Source: Peterkaempfera bronchialis
GTDB lineage: Bacteria > Actinomycetota > Actinomycetes > Streptomycetales > Streptomycetaceae
Direction: 5' to 3'
DNA: 64,000 nucleotides
Assembly: GCF_003258605.2 (NCBI RefSeq)
Contig: NZ_CP031264.1
Coordinates: forward strand, 5,208,001 to 5,272,000
Below, one piece after another: positions 42,363 to 51,951 of the stretch; position 1 is the stretch's first letter, and every line of letters begins with the position of its first letter. The position numbers and the translations under genes were made by a program. Below the pieces are notes generated by a model. It was not told the origin of the DNA. It saw nothing but the letters and a program-made list of their open reading frames with translations, and made no database searches.

Positions 42363-42427
42363 CCGACCTTCGGCGGCCCGCGAAAACCGGATGCGCCAAG
42401 GCCGTTCCTCTGGAAGCGTGGCCTGCC

Positions 42428-42889
42428 GTGACTACCGACGATCCGATCCTCCGCCGCGCGGTCGACGCCGATGCGCTCGACGCCGCCGATGTGTGGCTGC
42501 GCTCCTTCCGCGCGGCTCTGCCGACGGTCCGCCGCCCCCGTACCGACCAGGAGGTCCGGGACTACTTCCGCGAGGTGGTCGTACCGAAGCGGGAGACCTG
42601 GGTCGCGGTGGCTGAGCGGGCCGTGGTCGGGGTGATGGTGCTGGACGAGGCCCTGCTCAGCCAGCTCTACCTGGAACCGCGCTGGCGGGGCCGGGGGATC
42701 GGCGACCGGCTGGTCGCGCTGGCCAAGGAGCGCCGCCCGGACGGGCTGGAGCTGTGGACGTTCCAGGTCAACGGGCCGGCCCAGCGGTTCTACCAGCGGC
42801 ACGGCTTCACCGAGGCCGAGCGGACCGATGGGACCGCCAACGAGGAGCGCGAACCGGACGTCCGCTATGTCTGGCGCCCGGCCGCCTGA
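42428..42889 (+). CDS. GNAT-family N-acetyltransferase
   Basis: This 153-residue protein has the GNAT acetyl-CoA-binding motif A, LYLEPRWRGRGIGDRLVALAKE near residue 80, with motif B residues NGPAQRFYQRHGFTEAE. It acetylates an amine substrate that is not predictable. The start is the GTG at 42428, 65 bp after the NTF2-like gene, with no obvious ribosome site; AAGCGT lies 8 nt upstream. It converges on fadB across a strong hairpin. Confidence 0.8.
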   Translation: MTTDDPILRRAVDADALDAADVWLRSFRAALPTVRRPRTDQEVRDYFREVVVPKRETWVAVAERAVVGVMVLDEALLSQLYLEPRWRGRGIGDRLVALAKERRPDGLELWTFQVNGPAQRFYQRHGFTEAERTDGTANEEREPDVRYVWRPAA

Positions 42890-42903
42890 GACGGCGACGC
42901 GCC

Positions 42904-42937
42904 GACGCCCGGCACACCGCAGGGTGTGCCGGGCGTC
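42904..42937. terminator. 15-bp convergent hairpin terminator
   Basis: GACGCCCGGCACACC (42904-42918) pairs perfectly with GGTGTGCCGGGCGTC (42923-42937) across GCAG between the GNAT and fadB stops. Confidence 0.8.
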
Positions 42938-42961
42938 ATGCACTTGCCGGGTGACGGATCG

Positions 42962-45088
42962 TCAGGCGGGTACGGAGGCCACGCCCGGGGCGAGGAACGG
43001 CTTGCCGTTGACCCGCTGGGAGACCCCCTCGCGGTCCAGGTACGGGGTGATACCGCCCAGGTGGAAGGGCCAGCCCGCGCCGGTGATCAGGCAGAGGTCG
43101 ACGTCCTGCGCCTCGGCGACGACGCCCTCCTCCAGCATCAGGTGGATCTCCTCGGCGATGGCGTCCAGCGCCCTGTCGCGGACCTGCTCCTCGGTGAGGA
43201 CCGTGGAGCCGACCTGGAACAGCGCGGCCACCTCGGGGTCGACCTGCTGGCTGCCGGACGCCCAGGTGTAGAGGGAGCGCTTGCCCGCCTCGACCACGCG
43301 GCCCAGGTTCTCGGAGACGCCGAAGCGGTCCGGGAAGGCGGTGTGCAGGGTGGACGCCACATGGTGGGCAACGGCCGGGCCGACCAGCTCCAGCAGCACG
43401 ATCGGGGACATCGGCAGGCCCAGCGGCTCCAGGGCCCGGTCGGCGACCTCGATCGGGGTGCCCTCGTCGATGGTGCCGAGCACGGTGCCGAGGAAGCGGG
43501 TGAGCACCCGGTTGACCACGAACGCCGGGGCGTCCTTGACCAGCACGGCGGTCTTCTTCAGCTTCCTGGCCGTGGCGAAGGCCGTGGCCAGCGAGGCGTC
43601 GTCGGTCTTCTCGCCACGGACGATCTCCAGCAGCGGGAGCACGGCGACCGGGTTGAAGAAGTGGAACCCGACGACCCGCTCGGGGTGCTGGAGCTTGGAC
43701 GCCATCTCGGTCACCGAGAGCGAGGAGGTGTTGGTGGCCAGCACGGCCTCGGGGGAGACCACCGCCTCCAGCTCGGCGAAGACGTTCTGCTTGACGCCCA
43801 TCTCCTCGAACACGGCCTCGATCACAAAGTCCGCGTCGCCGAAGGCGGCACCCTTGTCCAGCGAGCCGGTGACCAGCGCCTTGAGGCGGTTGGCCTTGTC
43901 GCCGCCGATCCGGCCCTTGTCCAGCAGCTTGTCGATCTCGCCGTGGACATAGCCGACGCCCTTGTCGATGCGCTCCTGGTCGATGTCGGTGAGGACCACC
44001 GGCACCTCCAGCCGGCGGGCGAAGAGCAGCGCCAGCTGGGAGGCCATCAGCCCGGCACCGACCACGCCGACCTTGGTGACCGGGCGGGCCAGCGACTTGT
44101 CGGGGGCGCCGACCGGCCGCTTGGCGCGCTTCTGCACCAGGTTGAAGGCGTACAGGCCGGACCGCAGCTCGCCGCTCATGATCAGGTCGGCGAGCGCCTC
44201 GTCCTCGGCGTCGAAGCCCTTCTGGAGGTCGCCGTCCTTGGCCCCGGCGATGATGTCCAGCGCCCGGTACGGGGCGGGGGCGGCGCCGTGCACCTTGGAG
44301 TCGGCGATCAGGCGGCCGTGGGCGACGGCCTGGTCCCAGGACTCGCCCCGGTCGATCTCCGGGCGCTCCACCACGGTCTCGCCGGTGAGCACCGAGGCGG
44401 CCCAGCGCAGCGACTGCGCCAGGAAGTCGGCCGGCTCGAAGAGGGCGTCGGCGATGCCCAGCTCATACACCTGCGTGCCCTTGAGCTGCCGGTTCTGGCT
44501 GAGCGAGTTCTCGATGACGACCTGGATGGCCTTCTGCGGGCCGATCAGGTTCGGCAGCAGGGTGCAGCCGCCCCAGCCCGGCACCAGCCCGAGGAAGCAC
44601 TCCGGCAGCGAGAACGCCGGGACGCCCGAGGAGACGGTCCGGTAGGTGCAGTGCAGGCCGATCTCCACACCGCCGCCCATGGCGGCGCCGTTGTAGAAGG
44701 CGAAGGTCGGCACCGGCAGCGCGGCCAGCCGCTTGAAGACCTCGTGGCCGCTCCGCCCGATGGCCACCGCGTCGCCGCGCTCCTTGAGCACCTCGACGCC
44801 CTTGAGGTCGGCGCCCACCGCGAAGATGAACGGCTTGCCGGTGACCCCGACGCCGACGATCCCGCCGGCCGCCGCCTCCCGCTCGACCTGGTCCAGCGCC
44901 TCGGAGAGCCTGGCGAGCGAGGCGGGGCCGAAGGTGGACGGCTTGGTGTGGTCCAGCCCGTTGTCCAGGGTGATCAGGGCGAACCGCCCCGCCTGCCCCG
45001 GCAGGTCGAGGTGGCGGACGTGGGCCGAGGTGACGACCTCGTCCGGGAAGAGCTCGGCGGCGCGCTGGAGCAGCTCGGTGGTGGTCAC
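42962..45088 (-). CDS. fadB: FadB-like enoyl-CoA hydratase/3-hydroxyacyl-CoA dehydrogenase
   Basis: This 708-residue bifunctional beta-oxidation enzyme has an N-terminal crotonase domain (about 1-200, with GADLKGVEV and the oxyanion-region GAAMGGGVEIGL) and a 3-hydroxyacyl-CoA dehydrogenase part starting at the NAD-binding VGVVGAGLMASQLA near residue 336, with the dehydrogenase His in VGFHFFNPV. It hydrates trans-2-enoyl-CoA and oxidises the product. The GTG start overlaps the thiolase stop (GTGA at 45085-45088), so it is translationally coupled to fadA. Confidence 0.93.
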   Translation of the reverse strand: MTTTELLQRAAELFPDEVVTSAHVRHLDLPGQAGRFALITLDNGLDHTKPSTFGPASLARLSEALDQVEREAAAGGIVGVGVTGKPFIFAVGADLKGVEVLKERGDAVAIGRSGHEVFKRLAALPVPTFAFYNGAAMGGGVEIGLHCTYRTVSSGVPAFSLPECFLGLVPGWGGCTLLPNLIGPQKAIQVVIENSLSQNRQLKGTQVYELGIADALFEPADFLAQSLRWAASVLTGETVVERPEIDRGESWDQAVAHGRLIADSKVHGAAPAPYRALDIIAGAKDGDLQKGFDAEDEALADLIMSGELRSGLYAFNLVQKRAKRPVGAPDKSLARPVTKVGVVGAGLMASQLALLFARRLEVPVVLTDIDQERIDKGVGYVHGEIDKLLDKGRIGGDKANRLKALVTGSLDKGAAFGDADFVIEAVFEEMGVKQNVFAELEAVVSPEAVLATNTSSLSVTEMASKLQHPERVVGFHFFNPVAVLPLLEIVRGEKTDDASLATAFATARKLKKTAVLVKDAPAFVVNRVLTRFLGTVLGTIDEGTPIEVADRALEPLGLPMSPIVLLELVGPAVAHHVASTLHTAFPDRFGVSENLGRVVEAGKRSLYTWASGSQQVDPEVAALFQVGSTVLTEEQVRDRALDAIAEEIHLMLEEGVVAEAQDVDLCLITGAGWPFHLGGITPYLDREGVSQRVNGKPFLAPGVASVPA

Positions 45089-46305
45089 TTCGCCCCCTCC
45101 TCGAAGTTCGGGTTCTCCCAGATGACGGTCCCGCCCATGCCGAAGCCGATGCACATGGTGGTCAGGCCGTAGCGGACGTCCGGACGCTCCTCGAAGCGGC
45201 GGGCCAGCTGGTTCATCAGCCGGACGCCGGAGGAGGCCAGCGGGTGGCCGAAGGCGATGGCGCCGCCGTACGGGTTGACGCGCTCGTCGTCGTCGGCGAT
45301 GCCGTAGTGGTCGAGGAAGGCCAGCACCTGGACGGCGAAGGCTTCATTGATCTCGAAGGCGCCGAGGTCGGAGATCGACAGCCCGGCCTTGGCCAGCGCC
45401 TTCTCCGTCGCCGGGACCGGGCCGACGCCCATCACCTCGGGCTCCACGCCCGCGAAGGCATAGGAGACCAGACGCATCCGCACCGGCAGGCCCAACTCGA
45501 CCGCGACGTCCTCGGCGGCCAGCAGCGAGGCGGTGGCGCCGTCGTTGAGGCCGGCCGAGTTGCCGGCGGTGATCCGGCCGTGCGGGCGGAAGGGGGTCTT
45601 CAGGGCCGCCAGGTTCTCCAGCGTGGTGCCGGGCCGCATCGGCTCGTCGGCGGTGGCCAGGCCCCAGCCGGTCTCGCCGGCCTCCGGGCTGGTGCGGCGG
45701 ACGGCGACCGGCACCAGGTCGGGCTGGATCCTCCCGTTGGCGTACGCCTTGGCGGCCTTCTCCTGGGAGGCCACCGCATAGGCGTCGCAGCGCTCCTTGG
45801 TGAGGTGCGGGAACCGGTCGTGCAGGTTCTCCGCGGTCATACCCATGAAGAGCGCCGACTCGTCGACCAGCTTCTCCGAGACGAAGCGCGGGTTGGGGTC
45901 CACGCCCTCGCCCATCGGGTGGCGGCCCATGTGCTCCACGCCGCCCGCGACCACCACGTCATACGCGCCGAAGGCGATGCCGCCCGCCGTGGTGGTGACG
46001 GCGGTCAGCGCGCCGGCGCACATCCGGTCGATCGCATAGCCGGGCACCGACGCGGGCAGCCCCGAGAGCAGTGCCGCAGTGCGGCCGATGGTGAGGCCCT
46101 GGTCGCCGATCTGGGTGGTGGCCGCGACGGCGACCTCGTCGATGCGCTCGGCGGGCAGGCCGGGGTTGCGGCGCAGCAGCTCCCGGATGCAGGCGACGAC
46201 CATGTCGTCGGCGCGGGTCTCGTGGTAGATGCCCTTCGGGCCCGCCTTGCCGAACGGGGTGCGGACGCCGTCGACGAAGACGACGTCCCTCACGGTACGA
46301 GGCAC
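45085..46305 (-). CDS. fadA: Acetyl-CoA acyltransferase (3-ketoacyl-CoA thiolase)
   Basis: This 406-residue thiolase has the nucleophilic Cys in DRMCAGA near residue 95, the His of GHPLASSG near 355 and the second Cys in TMCIGFGMGG near 385. It cleaves 3-ketoacyl-CoA to acetyl-CoA and a shortened acyl-CoA, completing the beta-oxidation cycle with FadB. The GTG at 46305 has GGGAGGAG upstream. The 249-bp upstream gap holds the RNase D terminator and a possible operator at 46397-46413. Confidence 0.93.
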   Translation of the reverse strand: MPRTVRDVVFVDGVRTPFGKAGPKGIYHETRADDMVVACIRELLRRNPGLPAERIDEVAVAATTQIGDQGLTIGRTAALLSGLPASVPGYAIDRMCAGALTAVTTTAGGIAFGAYDVVVAGGVEHMGRHPMGEGVDPNPRFVSEKLVDESALFMGMTAENLHDRFPHLTKERCDAYAVASQEKAAKAYANGRIQPDLVPVAVRRTSPEAGETGWGLATADEPMRPGTTLENLAALKTPFRPHGRITAGNSAGLNDGATASLLAAEDVAVELGLPVRMRLVSYAFAGVEPEVMGVGPVPATEKALAKAGLSISDLGAFEINEAFAVQVLAFLDHYGIADDDERVNPYGGAIAFGHPLASSGVRLMNQLARRFEERPDVRYGLTTMCIGFGMGGTVIWENPNFEEGAK

Positions 46306-46396
46306 GGTGGCTCTCCTCCCAGGTCCCAGAATGCAGGAGCCGAACACGTCATGGGGCGCGCGCCCGCGCAGACAGCACTGCGGCGCTCCCCGTCAT

Positions 46397-46413
46397 GCTA
46401 CTCGCTGGTAACT
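46397..46413 (-). promoter_or_regulatory. Possible fad operator
   Basis: GCTACTCGCTGGTAACT has outer arms TAC/GTA around a CG-rich centre, the layout of TetR-type fatty-acid regulators that bind TTACT-N-AGTAA-like sites. It lies about 95 bp before fadA and overlaps a TAGCAT -10 candidate on the minus strand. The symmetry is imperfect. Confidence 0.25.
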
Positions 46414-46497
46414 AGGATGGACAGACCGACCGCCCCCGGCGCGGCGCGTGTGGCGCGCGCCACTGCCCCGCCCCCTGCCGCGCCGGGCAAAGGCAAC

Positions 46498-46530
46498 GGC
46501 CCGCCGCCCCGGAAAGCGGGGCGGCGGGCC
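46498..46530 (-). terminator. 13-bp hairpin terminator after RNase D gene
   Basis: GGCCCGCCGCCCC (46498-46510) pairs perfectly with GGGGCGGCGGGCC (46518-46530) across a 7-nt loop, 25 nt past the stop of the RNase D gene. Confidence 0.75.
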
Positions 46531-46554
46531 GTATGGAGCCGTCGGGCGAGCGGA

Positions 46555-47802
46555 TCAGACCGCCGTCTCGGCGGCGGCGAACGCGGCGGCCAGCACCGGG
46601 GCCACCAGCTCCACCTGCCAGCGGCGGGCGCCCCTGCCGCGCAGCGCGGCGGCGACCGCCTCGGCGGTGGCCTCGGCCGGCGGCTCCCAGCTGACCCGGC
46701 GCACCAGGTCGGGGGTGATCAGGTTCTCCGCAGGCAGGCCGTGGGTCTCGGCCAGCGCGGTGACCGCGGCCCTGGCCCCGGCCAGCCGGGCGGCGGCCAC
46801 CGGGTCCTTGTCCGCCCAGGCGCGCGGCGGCGGCGGGCCGTCGTGCGGCGCGGTGGCCGGCGGCAGCTGCGCCTCCGGGACGGCCCGCGCCCGGTCGAGG
46901 GCGCCCAGCCACTGCTCCAGCTGGCGCCGGTGCACCCGGGGGCCGAAGCCCTGGAGGGCCTGGAGCGCCTGGGCGTTGGCGGGCATCGCCAGGGCGGCGC
47001 CCACGATGGCGAGGTCGGAGAGCACCCGGCCGGGGGAGACATCGCGTTCGCGGGCCATCCGGTCGCGCAGCAGCCACAGCTCCCGTACGGCGGCCAGCTG
47101 CCGGCGGCGGCGGACCTTGTGCAGGCCGGAGGTGCGGCGCCAGGGGTCCACCCGGGGCGCGGGCGGCGGGGCGGCGGCGATGGCCGCGAACTCCTCCAGC
47201 GCCCACTCCAGCTTGCCCTGGCTGTCCAGCTCCTGTTCGAGTGCGTCACGCAGCTCGACCAGCACCTCGACATCCAGGGCCGCGTAGCGCAGCCAGGGCT
47301 CGGGCAGCGGGCGGGTGGACCAGTCCACCGCGGAGTGCTCCTTGGCCAGTGAGTAGCCGAGCACATTCTCGGTCATCGGGCCGAGGCCGACCCGGGGGAA
47401 GCCGGCGATGCGGCCGGCCAGCTCGGTGTCGAAGAGCCGGGTGGGGCGCATGCCCACCTCGGCCAGGCAGGGGAGGTCCTGGGTGGCGGCATGCACCACC
47501 CACTCGGTATCGGCGAGCGCATCCCCCAACCCGGTGAGGTCGGGGCACGCGATCGGGTCGATCAAGGCGGTCCCGGCCCCGGCGCGGCGCAGCTGGATCA
47601 GATAGGCACGCTGCCCGTACCGGTAGCCGGAGGCGCGTTCGGCGTCCACCGCAACCGGTCCGTCGCCCGCGGCGAAGGCGGCCACCGTCTCGGTGAGCGC
47701 TCCGGCATCGGTCACGACCGGCGGGATGCCCTCCCGCGGCTCCAGCAGGGGGACCGGCTCCGGGGTCACGTCTACGGCGGTGGCTTCTCGGGCGTCGGTC
47801 AC
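46555..47802 (-). CDS. rnd: Ribonuclease D-like 3'-5' exonuclease with HRDC
   Basis: This 415-residue protein has a DEDD exonuclease domain (VAVDAERASGYRYGQRAYL near residue 50, VVHAATQDLPCL, LFDTELAGRI, and YAALDVEVL near 173) followed by an HRDC domain (about 235-300) and a C-terminal extension. RNase D trims tRNA and other stable RNA 3' ends. The GTG at 47802 has TACCCT 6 nt upstream and no ribosome site, suggesting a leaderless or nearly leaderless transcript. Confidence 0.9.
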   Translation of the reverse strand: MTDAREATAVDVTPEPVPLLEPREGIPPVVTDAGALTETVAAFAAGDGPVAVDAERASGYRYGQRAYLIQLRRAGAGTALIDPIACPDLTGLGDALADTEWVVHAATQDLPCLAEVGMRPTRLFDTELAGRIAGFPRVGLGPMTENVLGYSLAKEHSAVDWSTRPLPEPWLRYAALDVEVLVELRDALEQELDSQGKLEWALEEFAAIAAAPPPAPRVDPWRRTSGLHKVRRRRQLAAVRELWLLRDRMARERDVSPGRVLSDLAIVGAALAMPANAQALQALQGFGPRVHRRQLEQWLGALDRARAVPEAQLPPATAPHDGPPPPRAWADKDPVAAARLAGARAAVTALAETHGLPAENLITPDLVRRVSWEPPAEATAEAVAAALRGRGARRWQVELVAPVLAAAFAAAETAV

Positions 47803-47975
47803 CCCCCAAGGGTACGCCGGGGCGCGCGGGGGAGGACGGACAAGCAGGTGAGGGGCCGAACGGACAGGTGGGAGGCGGGAGGCGGGCCCGCCCGCGACCC
47901 CTGGCCGGGACGCGGGCGGGCGGATGCTGCAAACGGGGAGGGAAACGTTCCTCCGGTCGGGTGGTGGGCGGCGTG

Positions 47976-48674
47976 TCAGTGGATGATGCCGGTGCGCAGG
48001 GCGACGGCGACCATGCCGGCCCGGTCACCGGTGCCCAGCTTGCGGGCGATCCGGGCGAGGTGGCTCTTCACGGTCAGCGCGGAGAGGCCCATGGCCACCC
48101 CGATCGCCTTGTTGGACTGGCCCTCCGCCACCAGCCGGAGCACCTCGACCTCGCGGCCGGAGAGCTCCCGGTAGGTGGTGGGGTGGGCGCCGGGGGTGCC
48201 GGGCGCCGCCGGTGCGCCCGGGGTGCCCGGCATGCCGGGGCGGCGCATCCGGCCGGCCATCCCGGCGGCGCCGAGCGGCAGACCGGGACGGCCCGGCATG
48301 CCGATCGAGCCACGGGTCCCGGTGACGACGTAGCCCTTGACTCCTCCGGCGAGGGCGCTGCGCACGGCGCCGATGTCGTCGGCGGCCGAGAGCGCCAGGC
48401 CGTTGGGCCAGCCTGCGGCCCTGGTCTCGGCGAGGATGGTCAGCCCGGAGCCGTCCGGGAGGTGCACGTCGGCCACGCAGATGTCACGGGGGGTGGAGAC
48501 CCGCGGCCTGGCCTCCGCGATGGAGGACGCCTCGATGACGTCGCGCACGCCCAGCGCCCACAGATGCCGGGTGACGGTGTTGCGGACCCGCGGGTCCGCC
48601 ACGACCACCATGGCAGTGGGCTTCGTCGGGCGGTAGGCGACCAGGTTTGCGGGGTGATCGAGAAGGACCGACAC
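47976..48674 (-). CDS. LuxR/NarL-type response regulator with MPG-rich linker
   Basis: This 232-residue regulator has a receiver-like N-terminal domain with a likely phosphoacceptor Asp in ICVADVHLPDGSG and the conserved Lys region GGVKGYVV, then a LuxR helix-turn-helix (LSGREVEVLRLVAEGQSNKAIGVAM). Between them lies an unusual linker of about 40 residues made of MPGxPG/APGTPG units. No sensor kinase is adjacent. AGGAGG lies 5 nt before the GTG. The upstream region has an inverted repeat at 48792-48826. Confidence 0.85.
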   Translation of the reverse strand: MSVLLDHPANLVAYRPTKPTAMVVVADPRVRNTVTRHLWALGVRDVIEASSIAEARPRVSTPRDICVADVHLPDGSGLTILAETRAAGWPNGLALSAADDIGAVRSALAGGVKGYVVTGTRGSIGMPGRPGLPLGAAGMAGRMRRPGMPGTPGAPAAPGTPGAHPTTYRELSGREVEVLRLVAEGQSNKAIGVAMGLSALTVKSHLARIARKLGTGDRAGMVAVALRTGIIH

Positions 48675-48791
48675 CAGGCCTCCTGATAGGGAGTGGCGGA
48701 CGGAACCCCGGTGGGGGCGGGAAGGGATTCCGCTTGCGGAAAGGGTCACTGACAGCTTCGGCACCAACCGCGCGCGGCTTTAGCGAATGAT

Positions 48792-48826
48792 CACGATTTA
48801 GTGAGTAGCAATACGGACAAATCGTG
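48792..48826 (-). promoter_or_regulatory. Inverted repeat upstream of the LuxR-type gene
   Basis: CACGATTT (48792-48799) and AAATCGTG (48819-48826) form perfect 8-bp arms 19 bp apart within the AT-richest part of this neighbourhood. It is 118 bp upstream of the regulator start and could be an operator. The surrounding 48675-48925 gap contains no gene. Confidence 0.4.
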
Positions 48827-48925
48827 CACTAGATCGGTCGGGTCTGACCATTGGGCGCGCAAGTTCGATCGCGAGTGGTCAGCTTGTCGATACTTACGGT
48901 CACGAAAGGCCGCAGGAGGGGGCGC

Positions 48926-49576
48926 TCAGCGGGAGCGCGGGCGCCGCCGAGCCGGCATCGGAACCACTCCGCCGAGCGACGGCGCATCCGGGACCGGGCC
49001 GTGCGCCGGGGCGGCCGGCGGCAGACCGGCGCAGGTGCAGAGCAGATCGCACCAGGCCCCGAGGTGCCGTTCGAAGCGCCCGTCGACCGGCGTCCAGGAC
49101 GCCCGCAGCTCGATCTCGGTGCTCGGGGGGCGCTCCGCCAGGGCACCGAAGTACTGCGAGGCGCAGCGGGTGACGGTGCCGCCGGCCTCGGTGCAGCGGG
49201 CGGCGTGCGCCTGGAGCGCGTCCATCAGCCAGGCCCAGCCCACCTCGGAGAGCATGGGGTCGCCGGCCATCTCCGGCTCCAGCTCCGCGCGGGAGAGGGT
49301 CACCACCCGGAAGTCGCCCTGCCAGGCCTCGTGCCCGGCCGGGTCGTGCAGCAGGACCAGCCGGCCGTCGGCCAGCTCCTCCCCGTCCACCTCCACGGTG
49401 GCGGTCAGCGCATACGCGTACGGCGCCAGGCGGCGCGGCGCGGGAGCGGTGCCGATCCGCACCTCCGGCCGCAGCCGGGCCGAGGTCAGCGCCTCGACGG
49501 CGTCGCGGAACGCCGAGGGCAGGGCGTCCCCGCCCGTGCCGCCGCCATGTGCGGGGTTTCCGCTGACCGCTGCCAT
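48926..49576 (-). CDS. DUF3000 family protein
   Basis: This 216-residue protein matches the actinobacterial DUF3000 family ([56 protein letters not shown]). The function is unknown. It is conserved next to hemE in Streptomyces as far as I recall. TACGCT lies exactly 7 nt before the ATG at 49576 on the minus strand with no ribosome site, which suggests leaderless expression. It is divergent from hemE. Confidence 0.85.
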   Translation of the reverse strand: MAAVSGNPAHGGGTGGDALPSAFRDAVEALTSARLRPEVRIGTAPAPRRLAPYAYALTATVEVDGEELADGRLVLLHDPAGHEAWQGDFRVVTLSRAELEPEMAGDPMLSEVGWAWLMDALQAHAARCTEAGGTVTRCASQYFGALAERPPSTEIELRASWTPVDGRFERHLGAWCDLLCTCAGLPPAAPAHGPVPDAPSLGGVVPMPARRRPRSR

Positions 49577-49760
49577 GGGCGGAAGCGTAGGGCGGCAGGC
49601 GCGCGGAACGGTGGAACGCGCTCGGCGCGGCGCGGCGGAGCACGGCCGCAGATCACCGGGCATGACCGGGCATGACCGGGCAAGGCCGGGCATGGAGGGG
49701 CCGCCGGGCAGGGCGGACCACCGGGCACGGCCGCCGCCGGTGCATGCGAGGATTTGCCCC

Positions 49761-50873
49761 GTGAGCGATACAAGCGCAGCGACCCCCGTACCGACGCCCG
49801 GCGTGCCCACCGGCCGGCAGCCCACCGCGGCGCCCGGCGCCGCGCACGACTCGGCGTTCCTGCGCGCCTGCCGGCGCGAACCGGTGCCGCACACACCCGT
49901 GTGGTTCATGCGGCAGGCGGGGCGTTCGCTGCCGGAGTACCTCAAGGTGCGCGAGGGCATCCCGATGCTGGAGTCCTGCATGCGGCCGGACCTGGTGAAG
50001 GAGATCACCCTCCAGCCGGTGCGGCGGCACCGGGTGGACGCCGCCATCTACTTCAGCGACATCGTGGTCCCGCTCCGGGCGATCGGCCTGGACCTGGACA
50101 TCAAGCCCGGCGTGGGCCCCGTGGTCGCCGACCCGATCCGCAGCCGCGCCGACCTGGAGCGGCTGCGCCCGCTGGAGCCCGGCGACGTCGGCTATGTCAC
50201 CGAGGCGATCGGCCTGCTGGTGGACGAGCTCGGCGCCACCCCGCTGATCGGCTTCGCCGGGGCGCCGTTCACCCTCGCCAGCTACCTGGTGGAGGGCGGC
50301 CCGTCCCGGAACCACGAGCGCACCAAGGCCATGATGTACGGCGACCCGGAGCTCTGGGCCGACCTGCTGGACCGCCTGGCCGACATCACCGCCGCCTTCC
50401 TCACCGTGCAGATCGAGGCCGGTGCCTCCGCCGTGCAGCTCTTCGACTCCTGGGTGGGCGCGCTGGCGCCCGCCGACTACCGCCGCTCGGTCCTCCCGGC
50501 CAGCCGCAAGGTCTTCCAGGCCGTCGCAGGGCACGGCGTGCCCCGGATCCACTTCGGGGTGGGCACCGGCGAACTGCTCGGCCTGATGGGCGAGGCCGGC
50601 GCGGACGTGGTGGGCGTCGACTGGCGGGTCCCGCTGGACGAGGCCCACCGCCGGGTCGGCCCCGGCAAGGCGCTCCAGGGCAACCTCGACCCGGCGGTGC
50701 TCTTCGCCCCCGAGGCGGCGGTGCGCGCCAAGACCGCCGAGGTGCTGGCGGCGGCCGAGGCGCTCGGCGGCACCGGCCACATCTTCAACCTCGGCCACGG
50801 GGTGCTGCCCACCACCGACCCGGACGCGCTGACCCGGCTGGTCGCCCACGTCCACGAGGCGACCGCGCGCTGA
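49761..50873 (+). CDS. hemE: Uroporphyrinogen decarboxylase
   Basis: This 370-residue enzyme removes four carboxyls from uroporphyrinogen III to give coproporphyrinogen III. The signature [12 protein letters not shown] near residue 50 and [11 protein letters not shown], plus FNLGHGVLP near the C-terminus, are intact. The first 25 residues are Pro/Ala-rich and poorly conserved in type. GAGGAT lies 7 nt before the GTG at 49761 and there is no ribosome site, suggesting a leaderless transcript. Confidence 0.95.
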   Translation: MSDTSAATPVPTPGVPTGRQPTAAPGAAHDSAFLRACRREPVPHTPVWFMRQAGRSLPEYLKVREGIPMLESCMRPDLVKEITLQPVRRHRVDAAIYFSDIVVPLRAIGLDLDIKPGVGPVVADPIRSRADLERLRPLEPGDVGYVTEAIGLLVDELGATPLIGFAGAPFTLASYLVEGGPSRNHERTKAMMYGDPELWADLLDRLADITAAFLTVQIEAGASAVQLFDSWVGALAPADYRRSVLPASRKVFQAVAGHGVPRIHFGVGTGELLGLMGEAGADVVGVDWRVPLDEAHRRVGPGKALQGNLDPAVLFAPEAAVRAKTAEVLAAAEALGGTGHIFNLGHGVLPTTDPDALTRLVAHVHEATAR

Positions 50874-50897
50874 CCCGCCGTCCCGCCCCGCCGTCCC

Positions 50898-50934
50898 GCC
50901 CCGCCGCGCCCCCGGAAACCGGGCGCGGCGGGGC
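50898..50934. terminator. 14-bp convergent hairpin terminator
   Basis: GCCCCGCCGCGCCC (50898-50911) pairs perfectly with GGGCGCGGCGGGGC (50921-50934) between the hemE and DUF4349 stops. Confidence 0.75.
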
Positions 50935-50946
50935 GGTCGCGCACCG

Positions 50947-51951
50947 TCAGCCGTTATCGGCCCGCTCGGGGTGCGCGGGGTACTCGGGCCGCTCGGCCGG
51001 TTCGACGGCTGCGGCCGGTTCGGCCAGGGCCGGTGCGGCCGTACCGTGGCGGCGCCGCAGCCGTACCGCCAGCCACCCGGCGGGCACCAGCACCAGCGCG
51101 AACGGGGCGACGGCGGCGAGCACCACCAGCACCCCCCGCACCGTCGCGTACAGCGCATGCCACCCGGCCGCCAGCGCATGCCCCACCGAACCCCAGAAGC
51201 CCCGGTTCTCCTTGGCGGCGGGCGCCGACGCGGGCGGGGCGACCGAGGAGAGGCCGACCGTGATGGTGGAGAGCGAGGTCTTGGAGGCCAGCTCCTGCTG
51301 CTGCCGCTCCAGCGACTCCAGATCCGCCTCCCGGCGGCTCAGCTCGCTCTCCAGCGCCACCACCTCGGTGATCGTCGTGGCCTCGCCCATCAGCGCCCGG
51401 ACCCGCTGCACGCTGGCCCGCTGGGTCTTCAACCGGCTCTCGACGTCGACCACCTGGTCGGTGACATCCGCCGCCTCGCGGTGCCGCTGGAGCACCTTCC
51501 CCAGCCCACCGAAGGTGTCCAGGGTTCGGTCGAAGGCCGCCGAGGGGACCTTCACCACCACCTCGGAGGCGCCCTCCACCCAGGAGCTCTCCTGGTCGGC
51601 GGCGGCCTCCTCGAAGCTGCCCCGGTCGAGGTTCTCGCTGCTGACATATCCGCCCGCCGCCGAGGTCATGCTGCGCAGCCGCTCCAGCGCCGCCGGCACA
51701 TCCTTGACCTCCAGCCGCAGCTCGGCGGTGTAGGCGATCGAGCGCCCGGCCGTCGCGGCGGCGCTCGGACCGCCGGCGAGCGCGGCGGGCCCGCTCGGCG
51801 CCACCTTGGCCGCGGGGCGGTCCGCCTTCCCGACCGCCGATCTGGCTGAGGCTTCGTCCTTCGCCGAGGAGTCGGCGCTGCACCCGCTGCCGAGCAGTGC
51901 CAATGCCGCCAGCAGCACGCCCCCCGCCGCCGCCCCTGCTCTGCCGCCCAT
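50947..51951 (-). CDS. DUF4349 lipoprotein with coiled coil
   Basis: This 334-residue protein has a lipoprotein signal peptide with LLGSGC placing the lipidated Cys at residue 24, an extracytoplasmic DUF4349 domain (YTAELRLEVKDVPAALERL onward), a coiled coil (about 175-235) and one C-terminal membrane segment (VLVVLAAVAPFALVLVPAGW). The function of DUF4349 is unknown. GAGGGGG precedes the ATG at 51951. The start region of this gene is echoed in the repeats that fill the gap to hemY. Confidence 0.85.
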   Translation of the reverse strand: MGGRAGAAAGGVLLAALALLGSGCSADSSAKDEASARSAVGKADRPAAKVAPSGPAALAGGPSAAATAGRSIAYTAELRLEVKDVPAALERLRSMTSAAGGYVSSENLDRGSFEEAAADQESSWVEGASEVVVKVPSAAFDRTLDTFGGLGKVLQRHREAADVTDQVVDVESRLKTQRASVQRVRALMGEATTITEVVALESELSRREADLESLERQQQELASKTSLSTITVGLSSVAPPASAPAAKENRGFWGSVGHALAAGWHALYATVRGVLVVLAAVAPFALVLVPAGWLAVRLRRRHGTAAPALAEPAAAVEPAERPEYPAHPERADNG

